Source of the DNA: Bacteroidota bacterium
Lineage (GTDB): Bacteria; Bacteroidota; Bacteroidia; Bacteroidales; FEN-979
Direction: 5' to 3'
Length of the DNA stretch: 64,000 nucleotides
Assembly (NCBI GenBank): GCA_026391795.1
Contig: JAPLDI010000040.1
Coordinates: 1-64,000, forward strand
In this document: one piece after another, positions 19,617 to 29,840 of the stretch
Layout: every line of letters starts with the position of its first letter
Position numbering within the stretch: the first letter of the stretch is position 1
Position numbers and translations under genes: made by a program
The notes under the pieces: model-generated
Databases searched by the model: none
What the model was told of the DNA's origin: nothing
The model's input: only the letters and a program-made list of their open reading frames with translations

Positions 19617-21116
19617 TTATTTGCAGATCAACTTTTTTAATTCCGGTTTGTCAATTTTCCCGTTGACATTTAGCGGAAATTCGGCAAGCGGATAGATCTT
19701 TTGGGGCAACATGTAAGCAGGAACTTTTAATTTCAACAACGAAGCAATTTCAATAACATTTGCCTCAGAGGGTTCAACAAAGAGGTGTATGCTTGTATTT
19801 CCCCTGTCATCGGTATGTGCCAATGCCACTGCGTTATCCACATGATGAACAGTTCTGGCATGGTTCTCGATTTCGCCGAGTTCAACCCGGAAACCCTGAA
19901 TCTTTACCTGTGTGTCCAGCCTTCCTGCAAACATATAGTCTCCCTCATTATCAAGAAAACACAGATCTCCTGTTCTGTAAAACCGTGATATATTCCCTTT
20001 ATGGACGATGTCAAAAAAGGCAGTTCTGTTCTTCTCTTCATTGTTAAGATAGCCTGAAGTCACCTGGTCGCCGGCCAGACATAATTCACCAGTTTCTCCG
20101 GGTTTGACAATATTCTTATTCTCATCGACCAGGATAGTGGATAAACCCGGGAAAGGCTTACCGATCGACAAGATCCCGTTATAAGCTTTATCGTCGTTAA
20201 TTTCTTTGGAACATGGGTAACGGGTGCAAAAGATGGTTGCCTCTGTGGGGCCGTATACATTTTCGATAAAGGCATTCGGAATGCATTTTTGCCATTCTGC
20301 AGTAATATCCCGGTGCAATGCCTCACCGCAGAAAAGCCAAAGCCTGAGATCGGGAAGGAGGATTTCATCAAAATAGGGTCGTAAAAAATGAATTAGTGAA
20401 GGAACCGTCAGGGCGATGGTGATTTTGTTTTCTTCAAGGATTTCAACAGCAGTTGCAAACCTGTTTGAGGTTTTTGGGACAGTATATACACAGGCCCCAT
20501 AAAGGAGGGGGATAAACCAGGAGAAAATCGAGAGATCAAAGGTCAGGTCAAAAATTTGTAAGAACCGGTCGTCAGGAGATATATTGTATCCATAGCTCTG
20601 GACAGAAGAAGCAAAGGCCGACAGACTTTTACGTTGGATAGGCACTCCTTTTGGCAGTCCTGTTGATCCGGATGTGAAAAGAATATATGCATTTTGCTCA
20701 TCCGGTGGTTCTGCAAGGAAGGGTACCGCTGACCCTGGAAGGACATCGTTAATATAGTGAAGTCTTTGTTTATGATTTTGTTTAAAATCATCGGAAAGTA
20801 CGCTCAAATCAGCACACAAGATGAATTTCAATTCAGATTGTAAAATTATCTGATTATTCCTTTCGTCAGGATGAGAGGGATCGATAGGAATAAATGTATC
20901 CCCCGTGCAAAGCACAGCAACCAGGGCAGCATAGGTATTGATATGGTCACAGGCAATGATTCCGATCTTTGCATCTTTTTTCAGAGCGGGGGCTAATATT
21001 TCTTTAATTCCGGAAACGATTGTACCAAACTCTGCATAGGTGTATGATTTTCCACTGATATGGAATGCAGCCTTCTCCGGATAACGTGAAAAGCTTTGTT
21101 TTAACTCGTAGAACAT
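19617..21116 (-). CDS. AMP-binding amino-acid/acyl adenylating enzyme (DltA-like)
   Basis: ILFTSGSTGLPKGVPIQRKS, NVYGPTEATIFCTRY, YRTGDLCFLDNEGDYMFAGRLDTQVKIQGFRVELGEIE, NVNGKIDKPEL. Confidence 0.9.
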   Translation of the reverse strand: MFYELKQSFSRYPEKAAFHISGKSYTYAEFGTIVSGIKEILAPALKKDAKIGIIACDHINTYAALVAVLCTGDTFIPIDPSHPDERNNQIILQSELKFILCADLSVLSDDFKQNHKQRLHYINDVLPGSAVPFLAEPPDEQNAYILFTSGSTGLPKGVPIQRKSLSAFASSVQSYGYNISPDDRFLQIFDLTFDLSIFSWFIPLLYGACVYTVPKTSNRFATAVEILEENKITIALTVPSLIHFLRPYFDEILLPDLRLWLFCGEALHRDITAEWQKCIPNAFIENVYGPTEATIFCTRYPCSKEINDDKAYNGILSIGKPFPGLSTILVDENKNIVKPGETGELCLAGDQVTSGYLNNEEKNRTAFFDIVHKGNISRFYRTGDLCFLDNEGDYMFAGRLDTQVKIQGFRVELGEIENHARTVHHVDNAVALAHTDDRGNTSIHLFVEPSEANVIEIASLLKLKVPAYMLPQKIYPLAEFPLNVNGKIDKPELKKLICK

Positions 21117-21128
21117 AGAGTCAGATTA

Positions 21129-22388
21129 TTATTCTGATATTTGCTTCAATACTGTTGTTCTACCAGGCAGGATTTCTCTTTCCTTGTTTGGATTAGAACT
21201 CAGCGAGTGGACCATCCCAATAAAGGCAAAGAAGAAGTAACCATACCAGGGGCCATAGAGAAATATATTGTCCGTATTCATGAATATGAAATAAGGAATA
21301 TACAAGGTCAATGCAGTTCCCCAGATGATCCTGGAATATTTTGTACGATATGCTTTTTTTTTGCGGTACAGGATGATAAACTGGACGGCGAATGCCCCGA
21401 TATATAATGCCAGGCCAAACCATCCAAAACAATATCGGATTAGTGAGTAATCATCATGAAGAATTGTTGGTTTTAAATTGAAATAGGTATAAAGATCCAG
21501 GTCGGCCCTTGGTCCGTTTCCCCATAATGGATTTTCCGCAAGGCCAACCTCAATAATGGTCCTGTTGGTTTTCCGACCCGATGTATTGAAATTTGGATTG
21601 TCGTAAGAAATGTCTGAAAAACTTCCTCCCCCTTCATAGAACATCTTATTCTGAATGGGTTCCGAATAGAAGATTAGCAGCGCAACAACAACTCCTGAAA
21701 ATGCTGTGAAGATCCTACTTATTAGTTTATTGTTTAAAAAATGAAATGGTAGAATAATGATATTAATCAAAATCGCAGTACGTGTCACTAATATAAATGC
21801 CGTTAAGAGCATTCCAATGTAAAGAAGTAGAAATTTCAAATTAAAAAAAGAGAAATAAATGCTTAGAAAAATGATTGTAAACATTGTGAGTGTCATTACT
21901 AAGGCTGCAGATCCGGGAACCAAATAGGTACTGAATTGCCCGTACCTTATGAGTGGAAAGATGAAGACCAAAATTATTAAAAACCAAAAAAAACGCTTAA
22001 ACATTTTATACAGAATGTTTAATGTTGCTGTGTTGTAGGTCAGGGATGAAGCGATGAGTCCCACAATTATTGGGATAACTGGCTGAATAAAAAACCGAAA
22101 CCCCACGAATGTTTTGTCGACAATGGCCCAAATGAGAGTATAGATGATAAAAGGGAGCCAGATAATTACCGGGAAACCATTTTTCTTTAGTTTGAATAAA
22201 TATCCGATACTGACAAACAACATAAATAGCCAGGCCCATCCTGACCATTTAAACCCCAGGATTTCAGAAGGAATAAATGGTAAAAAATTGAAATAGGGAA
22301 TAAGAGCGGAGAAGAATACCAAATTATAGAACCTGAGCGTGACCAAATATGGTTTTTCCGCTTTCTCGGAGAGGATGAAATTCATCAA
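21129..22388 (-). CDS. O-antigen polymerase/ligase-like polytopic membrane protein (Wzy candidate)
   Basis: Polytopic, large extracytoplasmic loop with GLAENPLWGNGPRADLDLY...LHDDYSLIRYCFGWFGL. Confidence 0.65.
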   Translation of the reverse strand: MMNFILSEKAEKPYLVTLRFYNLVFFSALIPYFNFLPFIPSEILGFKWSGWAWLFMLFVSIGYLFKLKKNGFPVIIWLPFIIYTLIWAIVDKTFVGFRFFIQPVIPIIVGLIASSLTYNTATLNILYKMFKRFFWFLIILVFIFPLIRYGQFSTYLVPGSAALVMTLTMFTIIFLSIYFSFFNLKFLLLYIGMLLTAFILVTRTAILINIIILPFHFLNNKLISRIFTAFSGVVVALLIFYSEPIQNKMFYEGGGSFSDISYDNPNFNTSGRKTNRTIIEVGLAENPLWGNGPRADLDLYTYFNLKPTILHDDYSLIRYCFGWFGLALYIGAFAVQFIILYRKKKAYRTKYSRIIWGTALTLYIPYFIFMNTDNIFLYGPWYGYFFFAFIGMVHSLSSNPNKEREILPGRTTVLKQISE

Positions 22389-22446
22389 AAATATTAATTA
22401 TAGTTTGTGCTTAAAGTTAACCGCCACATTATGGATAGTGCAGTAA

Positions 22447-23592
22447 TTAAATTAAGGAATTATAAAGCATTGCAATTGTTTTTGAATAGACTGGGAAATT
22501 GAAGAGATTTTTCGTCATCTCAATTACTGCAGTTGCATTCCAATTTTCCTTGTGCATCCTAAGAAAGTCTAAAATTACTTTTGCGAGATCCTCATGATCT
22601 TCGGTTTTAAAGAGAGAGTCGTAATCAACTGACCCTACTACTTCCTCAATACCGCCAGTCTTTGATGCGACGACTGGGATTCCTTGAATCATGGCCTCTA
22701 TTGCAGTCAGGCCAAAACCTTCATACCGGGAAGGCAACACCATGAGTGACATGACGGACATTAGTTGAATAGCAGTTGATCGTGTCACCTCTCCGGTCCA
22801 GATAATGCTATTGGAAATCCCAAGTCTTTCCGCGAGATTTTCCAATGATTTCCTTTCAGGACCATCCCCAACAATAAAAAGGCGTGCATCTGGAATCTCA
22901 GGTTGTATCAAGACAAATGCCCGGACCAGCACATCAATACCCTTTTCATACCTGAGACGAGAAACTGCTCCAACAACAATTTTTCCTTTCAGGCCCCACA
23001 GGTTCACTAGTCCCGGTTTGTCTGCGAGTTCCCTGATCCCCAGGATCTCATCTGCATCAACCGTATTATAGATGGTTCCTTTTGCAGAAAGGAAACTGGC
23101 TGGTTGACCGGGATCGTAAAGATGTCGTTTCCCAGTCCAGGATTCCTGCACGGCAAGTGATACGAAAGTAAATCTCCGGCACAAAGAAGAACTGAAACGC
23201 ATCAGCATGCGGTCTTTCATCCCGTATTGTGTCCCCATCTGATGCAGGGTTGCCAGGATATTCTTTATTCCTGCCAGCTTTGCGGAAAGTATCACGGTGG
23301 CCGCAGGCGCAATGTATTGGACATGAACTGCCCAGGGTTTTTCTTTACGGAAATACCTGATAAAATCCGATATAAGATGCAGCTTATTTGTCTTTCGAGG
23401 CCAGTTCAACAGATCCACTTCAGCTCCGGTCGTTTGGAATTCATTCACTACTTCCATGTCGGATTCGTGGTAGCATAGCACCTTTACATCGAATCCTTCC
23501 CCCATAAGCGCCCTGGCAAGATATAAGGTCTGGTACTCTGTTCCTCCCTTCAGCAAGCAGGGAATGGCAAGAATGATTTTTTTATTTTTCAT
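22447..23592 (-). CDS. Glycosyltransferase family 4
   Basis: KIILAIPCLLKGGTEYQTLYLA; VGAVSRLRYEKGIDVLVRAF; RYEGFGLTAIEAMIQGIPVVASKTGGIEEV. Confidence 0.9.
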   Translation of the reverse strand: MKNKKIILAIPCLLKGGTEYQTLYLARALMGEGFDVKVLCYHESDMEVVNEFQTTGAEVDLLNWPRKTNKLHLISDFIRYFRKEKPWAVHVQYIAPAATVILSAKLAGIKNILATLHQMGTQYGMKDRMLMRFSSSLCRRFTFVSLAVQESWTGKRHLYDPGQPASFLSAKGTIYNTVDADEILGIRELADKPGLVNLWGLKGKIVVGAVSRLRYEKGIDVLVRAFVLIQPEIPDARLFIVGDGPERKSLENLAERLGISNSIIWTGEVTRSTAIQLMSVMSLMVLPSRYEGFGLTAIEAMIQGIPVVASKTGGIEEVVGSVDYDSLFKTEDHEDLAKVILDFLRMHKENWNATAVIEMTKNLFNFPVYSKTIAMLYNSLI

Positions 23593-23626
23593 GCCGGAAC
23601 AAGGGGATAATCCCTTTCGTTCTGAT

Positions 23627-24631
23627 TTAGTAAGCAAGATCGATCAGTTTCCTGGAGAGAAACCTGAAAACTTTTTTCTCCTTCTTTGAAAACTTCAGGT
23701 TGAATAATGGGGTCAGGCGTGGATGGAACAGTTCAATTTTTTGTTTGTACAAGCCAGTTCCAAACCATAATTCCGATCCGTGTTCCCTGGCTGACCTGAC
23801 AAGATTGATCAAACGTATAATATCAATGCGCGGAATTTCCGGATTGTATACTGAAACCCATGAAAGCCATGCATTTTCTTTTAAACTGAGAACAAAGCTC
23901 AGGTGAACGGGGATGCCATCCTTCGAGGAAATGAAGATCCTGACCATTTTCTTTTCGTATAAGGTTTTTACATATTCCATCAAAGAATTGTAATAGAATG
24001 GATCCCGATGGTAATGACGGATCAGCATGACTGACAGCTCCTTAAACTGCTGTTCCGGGAATGGACCTGGATACCACGCTGAACAAACATCACTGCCTTC
24101 AAGCAGCTTTTGCATCTTATAATGCCTGTCTTTATTCTGAAACTTTAGAAGGTTAGATCCTTCGTACTGGGATTTTTCAATGACCGGAATCCCGGAATTT
24201 TTATGAATAATGCATTTATTCTCCCCGAAAAAATAGGGAAGGCAGCTAAGCAGTGGACTTGCCGCATTAAGTTTTGCAAATTGAACTGTGGAAATCTCGG
24301 GGATTTCCCTGATCATTTTTGCAATCCCGGAACAATAGAAGAGCATATCATCGGTTGGGTCATAAATGGCATCCAATATATCTGCATGATCATTTTGTAA
24401 CAAAAAGAATATTTTCTGCTTTATGTATCCTGGAAGAATGAACCTGAGCCTGGTCCTTGTTCCGAAACAGAGGATACACAACTTCATGGCAGGATCTTCA
24501 AACGATTCCCACCATGTCGCATTCAGTTCATAACTCTGAAAGATGGGCAAGGCTGAGGTTTTGTACAGCTCTTCCCAGGCCGTTTGAACAGAGTGGAATT
24601 CGCCTGTATCGCTGATCCTAAAAAAGTTCAC
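23627..24631 (-). CDS. FemAB/CelD-like GNAT (acetyltransferase 6 type)
   Basis: SVQTAWEELYKTSALPIFQSYELNATWWESF; domain layout typical of CelD/BioF2-like GNATs. Confidence 0.65.
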   Translation of the reverse strand: MNFFRISDTGEFHSVQTAWEELYKTSALPIFQSYELNATWWESFEDPAMKLCILCFGTRTRLRFILPGYIKQKIFFLLQNDHADILDAIYDPTDDMLFYCSGIAKMIREIPEISTVQFAKLNAASPLLSCLPYFFGENKCIIHKNSGIPVIEKSQYEGSNLLKFQNKDRHYKMQKLLEGSDVCSAWYPGPFPEQQFKELSVMLIRHYHRDPFYYNSLMEYVKTLYEKKMVRIFISSKDGIPVHLSFVLSLKENAWLSWVSVYNPEIPRIDIIRLINLVRSAREHGSELWFGTGLYKQKIELFHPRLTPLFNLKFSKKEKKVFRFLSRKLIDLAY

Positions 24632-24657
24632 AGCTATTCCTCCTCTCAGCTTGAATT

Positions 24658-25425
24658 TTATCCTTGCTCATTTTCCAGATGTGCAATTTCATAAGGATAT
24701 TTTGAAGTCTTCAACAGTGCCCATGGGAGTCTCCCGCTGAAGGGTTCTCCATTGGCGGATTTTTCATTCAGGTACATTCCGATCAACTTATGTTTGATCT
24801 TTATAAATGGCCGTACATCGATTCTTTGAATTTTGTTTCGGTTCAGGGTTGAATGTCGGGATATTGGGAAGTTACACCATGTCCAAACCCAATAGGAATA
24901 AAAATTTCCTGCAAATTCAATCTCTTTTAAAACCCGGCTCGTCATTTGAAAGGCAGCAAGATGATCGAAGGGCCAGACTTCGGTCGATCCGGTTACAAAA
25001 ACTGTATCCGGATTGACCTGCTGAATAATGGTTTTCAATTTTTCAGAGGATATTCCATAATCCCTCTCATTCGGAAAAGGGATTTTCCCGTCTGACATAC
25101 GGGTCCGGTAAACATGATTTTGCGGAATCCCAAGCAGGTTGATCACTTCATCAGAAAGCCGGAGCCTGTTTAGCCGGATTACCTCCGCGGGTATTGCAGG
25201 GCTGCTTGCTTCTCCATCCGTAAGGTACACAATGGAACGGTTTTTCCCGTCCTCCAGGCCGGATGCAAGAAATCCTCCAAGCCCCAGGATCTCATCATCC
25301 GGATGTGGGGCGATTACCAGGACTGACTTCATCCCACTGGTTAGTAGGATCCTGGTGGAACGGATCCGAAACTGCAGCAACTTTATTCTGAAAAACCTGA
25401 GTAATTCCCGGATTTTCTCAACCAT
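24658..25425 (-). CDS. PIG-L family deacetylase
   Basis: SVLVIAPHPDDEILGLGGFLASG; DHLAAFQMTSRV. Confidence 0.9.
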   Translation of the reverse strand: MVEKIRELLRFFRIKLLQFRIRSTRILLTSGMKSVLVIAPHPDDEILGLGGFLASGLEDGKNRSIVYLTDGEASSPAIPAEVIRLNRLRLSDEVINLLGIPQNHVYRTRMSDGKIPFPNERDYGISSEKLKTIIQQVNPDTVFVTGSTEVWPFDHLAAFQMTSRVLKEIEFAGNFYSYWVWTWCNFPISRHSTLNRNKIQRIDVRPFIKIKHKLIGMYLNEKSANGEPFSGRLPWALLKTSKYPYEIAHLENEQG

Positions 25426-26434
25426 CCCTTAGTATGCGTTTCAGTTGATAAATAAATCGAGAATATAATATAGCGGAACGTTTCATCTTCCTATCAATGA
25501 GCCACCACAATGCTTTTTTATTCAGGGATTCTGTGATTTGTCCTGGCGATTGGTGGATGCAACGGAAGATCCTGCCCCTGAGTATCAACATTTCGGCTAA
25601 AAGCATATCATCCTTATTTCTGAGTGCCGTCTCGAGGGTTGTCGTCAGGTCGCGTACGGCAGAAATTGCGATTCTTCCCATGTCTTCTTCATCCAGCAGA
25701 GGATTTTTTTTCCCGTGGTATTCCTCCATCTGAAATACCCAGTTTCCCGCTAGAATGAAAGATAGGTTCTCTTGCCTGCTTGTTGTCGAGGATGCGTGTT
25801 CACGATAGTAGGCCAGTATGGTGTCAATCCCGATCACTTTGGTATAATTGCCTATTCTGAAGAAGAAATCATCATCGGCAATGTGGCCTGCTTCTTCACG
25901 ATAGGTGCAGGATTCGAGCAACAACTTCCGGGAAGTTGTAACGCCGGGACAGCGGTGAATATACTCGCTTTTGTATATTCCGTTGATGTAATTCTTTGCA
26001 TATTGTTTCCCTGTGTACAGCACTGCTTTTACTTCCGGAGTCGGTTTCAATTGCAACCTATCGAAAAATTCACTAATCTTCTCACTTCTCGAATATACAT
26101 GACAAACATCAGGATACTGAAGCAGCGCATTCTCGACATGAAAAAGATAATCCGGTGATATAAGGTCATCCTGGTGGAGGATTGTGATGAAATCTCCATC
26201 GGCATGACCAATCGCCTTGAGCCATCCATTCACAAAACCAGAGGGGCCCGATTCATTCGTGAAAATCGAAATGGATTCGCCGTACTTCCTGCAGATCTCA
26301 AGGGTGTCGTCGCTCGAATTGTCGTCGGAAACGAGTACCTGGTCTGCTTTCCGTGTTTGATTCAAAGCGGAAAGCAGGGCTGCTTCTATGAACCTTGAAC
26401 CATTACAGGTCGGTATGACAATCGAAAAGGTCAT
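25418..26434 (-). CDS. Glycosyltransferase family 2
   Basis: FSIVIPTCNGSRFIEAALLSALNQTRKADQVLVSDDNSSDDTLEI...HQDDLISPDYL. Confidence 0.9.
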   Translation of the reverse strand: MTFSIVIPTCNGSRFIEAALLSALNQTRKADQVLVSDDNSSDDTLEICRKYGESISIFTNESGPSGFVNGWLKAIGHADGDFITILHQDDLISPDYLFHVENALLQYPDVCHVYSRSEKISEFFDRLQLKPTPEVKAVLYTGKQYAKNYINGIYKSEYIHRCPGVTTSRKLLLESCTYREEAGHIADDDFFFRIGNYTKVIGIDTILAYYREHASSTTSRQENLSFILAGNWVFQMEEYHGKKNPLLDEEDMGRIAISAVRDLTTTLETALRNKDDMLLAEMLILRGRIFRCIHQSPGQITESLNKKALWWLIDRKMKRSAILYSRFIYQLKRILRDG

Positions 26435-26461
26435 ACAATCTTTTTTTTATTATCGGTGAGA

Positions 26462-27598
26462 TCAGAGGAGATCTGAATAGTATTCAAGAGTTTGTTTTGC
26501 ATTTTTTTCCCATGTAAATTTTCCTGCCTGGATAATACCACGTTTTGAAATCCCATCTATGTCAAATCCCTTGTTCTCAAATTTCTCCATGATCTTTCTC
26601 CACTCTTCTGCATCTTCGACATCCTGGATGTAAATACCGGCATCTCCCGCAACCTCTGGAAGGGAGCTGTTATTTCCGATTACTGCTGGCGTTCCGCAGG
26701 CAAGCGATTCTGCAACAGGCAAGCCAAACCCTTCATATTTTGAGGGAAAAAGTAATGCGGTCGCCTGGTTGTAAATCACTGCCAATGTTTTATCATCAAC
26801 CGGGTTAAGAATATGTACTTTTTCTCCAAGCTTGTTTCGTTCAATGGTTTCCATAATGTATGATGGAACATTTGGCCAAATCAGAACCAAATGATTTGAT
26901 GGGTTGTTTTTTACAAGACGGGTATAGGCAGCAAGAAGAACTTGAGTGTTCTTACGATCCGTGCCACAACTGATGGATAGGAAAAATGGGAAAGTGATCC
27001 CGATAGTTTTTAGAAATTCACCGTGCCTCGCATTTTCCTTGTCAGGGAAGAACAGGTCGTGCCTTATGCCCCAAGGGAGTACCCTTATTTTTTCAGTACC
27101 TACCTGAAGGTAGTTCTCAATATCACGCCGGGATGATTCTGAACAAGTTATTATTCCTTTGCTTCCTTTGATCAGCCTTGGGAGTTTGACAAGCTGATCT
27201 TTTACGTTGCTTGCCGGAAAGTCTTTTTGCCGAACGAACAACAGCATGTCGTGAAGAGTGACCACGCACTTTCCTGTCTTGAAAAAATATTCGAAATTAT
27301 GAGGGACATGAAACAAATCGTAGCGAAGAAACGCCTCTCTGAATGGAAGGTATTCGTGAAGTGCCGGGAAAAACGAATTGTTGGGCGTATATATCTGGTG
27401 ATGGTTTAAATTCATACTACCCAGGATCTGTTTCCTTGATTTCAAACCCTGTGTATAAATCTCAAATTCGAATGGCAGATCCCTTTCTTTTGATATAGCA
27501 AGAAGCAATTCATAGGTGACACGATGGATGCCGGCATAATGCCCCCCGGCATATCCGGCGGCTGCGTTGGCATGAAACAGGATTCGTGGTTTTTTCAT
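26462..27598 (-). CDS. Glycosyltransferase family 4
   Basis: GIHRVTYELLLA; LSISCGTDRKNTQVLLAAY; SKYEGFGLPVAESLACGTPAVIGNNSSLPEVAGDAG. Confidence 0.9.
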   Translation of the reverse strand: MKKPRILFHANAAAGYAGGHYAGIHRVTYELLLAISKERDLPFEFEIYTQGLKSRKQILGSMNLNHHQIYTPNNSFFPALHEYLPFREAFLRYDLFHVPHNFEYFFKTGKCVVTLHDMLLFVRQKDFPASNVKDQLVKLPRLIKGSKGIITCSESSRRDIENYLQVGTEKIRVLPWGIRHDLFFPDKENARHGEFLKTIGITFPFFLSISCGTDRKNTQVLLAAYTRLVKNNPSNHLVLIWPNVPSYIMETIERNKLGEKVHILNPVDDKTLAVIYNQATALLFPSKYEGFGLPVAESLACGTPAVIGNNSSLPEVAGDAGIYIQDVEDAEEWRKIMEKFENKGFDIDGISKRGIIQAGKFTWEKNAKQTLEYYSDLL

Positions 27599-28942
27599 CT
27601 AAGCCTGGTTGTGTTGTCTGTCCGGACCCTCAGGCAATCCGCTGAACACTTCACCATAAAGGGATATCAAGTCAGATGCATGCTTTTCAATCGGGATTAC
27701 TTGTTGTTTTAGTCGCCCTTTAAAGGGATCGAACATGTCCGGGTTTTCAATAACCCGTTTCATGGCCTCACCAAGGGCAGCTGCATCATTCGGTTCGATA
27801 AGAAGTCCATTTTCCCCGTCCCTTAGCTGCATCTCTGCTCCGCCGCATCGTGTTGAGATCACGGGCTTTTCAAGGCTAAGTGCTTCGGAAATAGTGAGGC
27901 CAAATACTTCCAGGTAAATTGCTGGATGAACAAGCACATCATACTGTGAAATAATGCCAGGTAAACTACCGGATGATACTTTCCCGTGCCAGAACAAACC
28001 ACTCAGCTTGCGGTACTTTTTTCGGAGCCTGTCATGATACCTGATCTCGCCTTTAACTTCCGGAGCTCCGATAATGTGCAGTTCAGCAAGTGACTGTTCG
28101 ATCCCGGAATAGGCTTCAAGAAGTAAATGTATTCCCTTTGCATGGCAAATCCTGCCGGCATAATAGAATTTTACTTTCCCGTTTTTCCTTTCTCCTGTTT
28201 CTCCTGCAATACGCATGTCGTTTCCTGCATTTTCTTTCATCGGAATCCCATGGGGGATTACCCTGATCTTCAGCGGATCCGCTCCGTTGCGTATCATGCT
28301 TTCTTTTATAGCATACGATGGGGCGACGAAAAAGGTTGTATTTTCTGCAATGCTTTTCCATCTTTGCATGGAGGAGATGATCGAAATAGAACTCTGGAAT
28401 ATAGGTGTGATAAAGGGAATGAAAGGAATCCTGTTCAACATATTTCCTTGTCGAAGACGAACCGACAGGGGGATCTTTCGGATCATGGGATACCAATACT
28501 TGCCGGAACGGACATTTCGCAGAACACAGGGAAGGCAATTCTCAGAGGATGCAGCAATCCTGCATATATCATCTTTTTGGTTAAGCAGACCACCGGCAGG
28601 ACAGACCAATCCGCCGTGATGTGCAGTGACAATGCAGGGTATCACGTTTTTTGCGCAGGCTTGGGTCACAACTTCTTTGTAGCTGTGAGCGTGTACAAGG
28701 TCAGGCATTACTTTTTTCAGGATCCGGTCAATTTGAAAATGCAAGGTCTCCGGCCCCTTGCGGTTGAAATAAATTACCGGAACCCCCTTGTATGAATCAT
28801 CCTGAGAATGGTGTTCACTATGACTTGCGATGAAGATTTCTAAACCAGAATTTAATAAAGCATCCACAAGATTAAGAAAATACACCTGGCCGCCACCATA
28901 GGTTGAGTGAATGTATCCGTTCGAAACCAAAAGAATCCTCAT
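27599..28942 (-). CDS. Glycosyltransferase family 4
   Basis: MRILLVSNGYIHSTYGGGQVYFLNLVDAL; FYYAGRICHAKGIHLLLEAY; EVFGLTISEALSLEKPVISTRCGGAEMQL. Confidence 0.9.
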   Translation of the reverse strand: MRILLVSNGYIHSTYGGGQVYFLNLVDALLNSGLEIFIASHSEHHSQDDSYKGVPVIYFNRKGPETLHFQIDRILKKVMPDLVHAHSYKEVVTQACAKNVIPCIVTAHHGGLVCPAGGLLNQKDDICRIAASSENCLPCVLRNVRSGKYWYPMIRKIPLSVRLRQGNMLNRIPFIPFITPIFQSSISIISSMQRWKSIAENTTFFVAPSYAIKESMIRNGADPLKIRVIPHGIPMKENAGNDMRIAGETGERKNGKVKFYYAGRICHAKGIHLLLEAYSGIEQSLAELHIIGAPEVKGEIRYHDRLRKKYRKLSGLFWHGKVSSGSLPGIISQYDVLVHPAIYLEVFGLTISEALSLEKPVISTRCGGAEMQLRDGENGLLIEPNDAAALGEAMKRVIENPDMFDPFKGRLKQQVIPIEKHASDLISLYGEVFSGLPEGPDRQHNQA

Positions 28943-28947
28943 TGGCT

Positions 28948-29793
28948 TCAATTTTTTGGTGTTAGATAGAACCAACTCATAATCCCCGATCGGTTTTCTG
29001 CAAGGATCTCCCTTCTTTTATGAAGCGAAAATCCTTCAAGTTCCGGAAAGTGATATTTTCTAGCTTTGTACGTGTCGTCAGTGCTTAAAATCTCCTCAAT
29101 CCTGTAAGTATCTGAAAATCGTTCGACAAGCACTGTAGAAATCTCGATGTCGATACAATCATGTACTTCGATCAGAAGGTCGTGTTTTGACAGATGTCGG
29201 ATAACCTGTTTAGAGAAGAGTTCTTTCTCGTACCCTTCACAATCACAAATAATCAATGCTTTTGCCGTTAAAGGTAGCCCCATAAGTATTGCCGGGCTGC
29301 AGAATCCGCCTGTAATAACCCTTTCAGAGACGCCGTTCAGCACAGCCATTTCCCTGCAATATGAGATCGCTTCCGAATTTGTATCAAATGCAAAAACCTT
29401 TACCGATGGGGAACGTCTTGCAAACCCTACTGCATAATATCCTTCCGCACAACCGATGTCAACGATCTCTGTATATGGGATCCTGCATGCGGTTTCAATG
29501 ATGGGTCTTAACTCCTGCTCATAGGATCCCAGCAATTTCGGGAACAGACTGCTGCCGGTCGATCGCGCAGAGGGATAGATCATTCCTTTGAACGGGCCAT
29601 GTTTGACTGTCAGATCAGAGAATAAAAGGGGAACATAATCCTTCACCATCTTCTGCCGCAAACGTTCATTGACAATATCCCTTCGAACCAAATCCATATG
29701 CCTGGTAAAACGGATTAAAAAGTAATCCAGAGCCTTCCATAAGCCATCATTTGCCGTTATACGGTGGATGTATTTCTTTCGATATACGGACAT
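28948..29793 (-). CDS. Class I SAM methyltransferase (FkbM-like)
   Basis: YTEIVDIGCAEGYYAVGFARRSPSVKVFAFDTNSEAISYC...LIICDCEGYEKELF. Confidence 0.75.
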   Translation of the reverse strand: MSVYRKKYIHRITANDGLWKALDYFLIRFTRHMDLVRRDIVNERLRQKMVKDYVPLLFSDLTVKHGPFKGMIYPSARSTGSSLFPKLLGSYEQELRPIIETACRIPYTEIVDIGCAEGYYAVGFARRSPSVKVFAFDTNSEAISYCREMAVLNGVSERVITGGFCSPAILMGLPLTAKALIICDCEGYEKELFSKQVIRHLSKHDLLIEVHDCIDIEISTVLVERFSDTYRIEEILSTDDTYKARKYHFPELEGFSLHKRREILAENRSGIMSWFYLTPKN

Positions 29794-29840
29794 ATTTTAT
29801 AATTTGTGAGCTTGACTTTCCCATCCTCCTGAATGATTTT

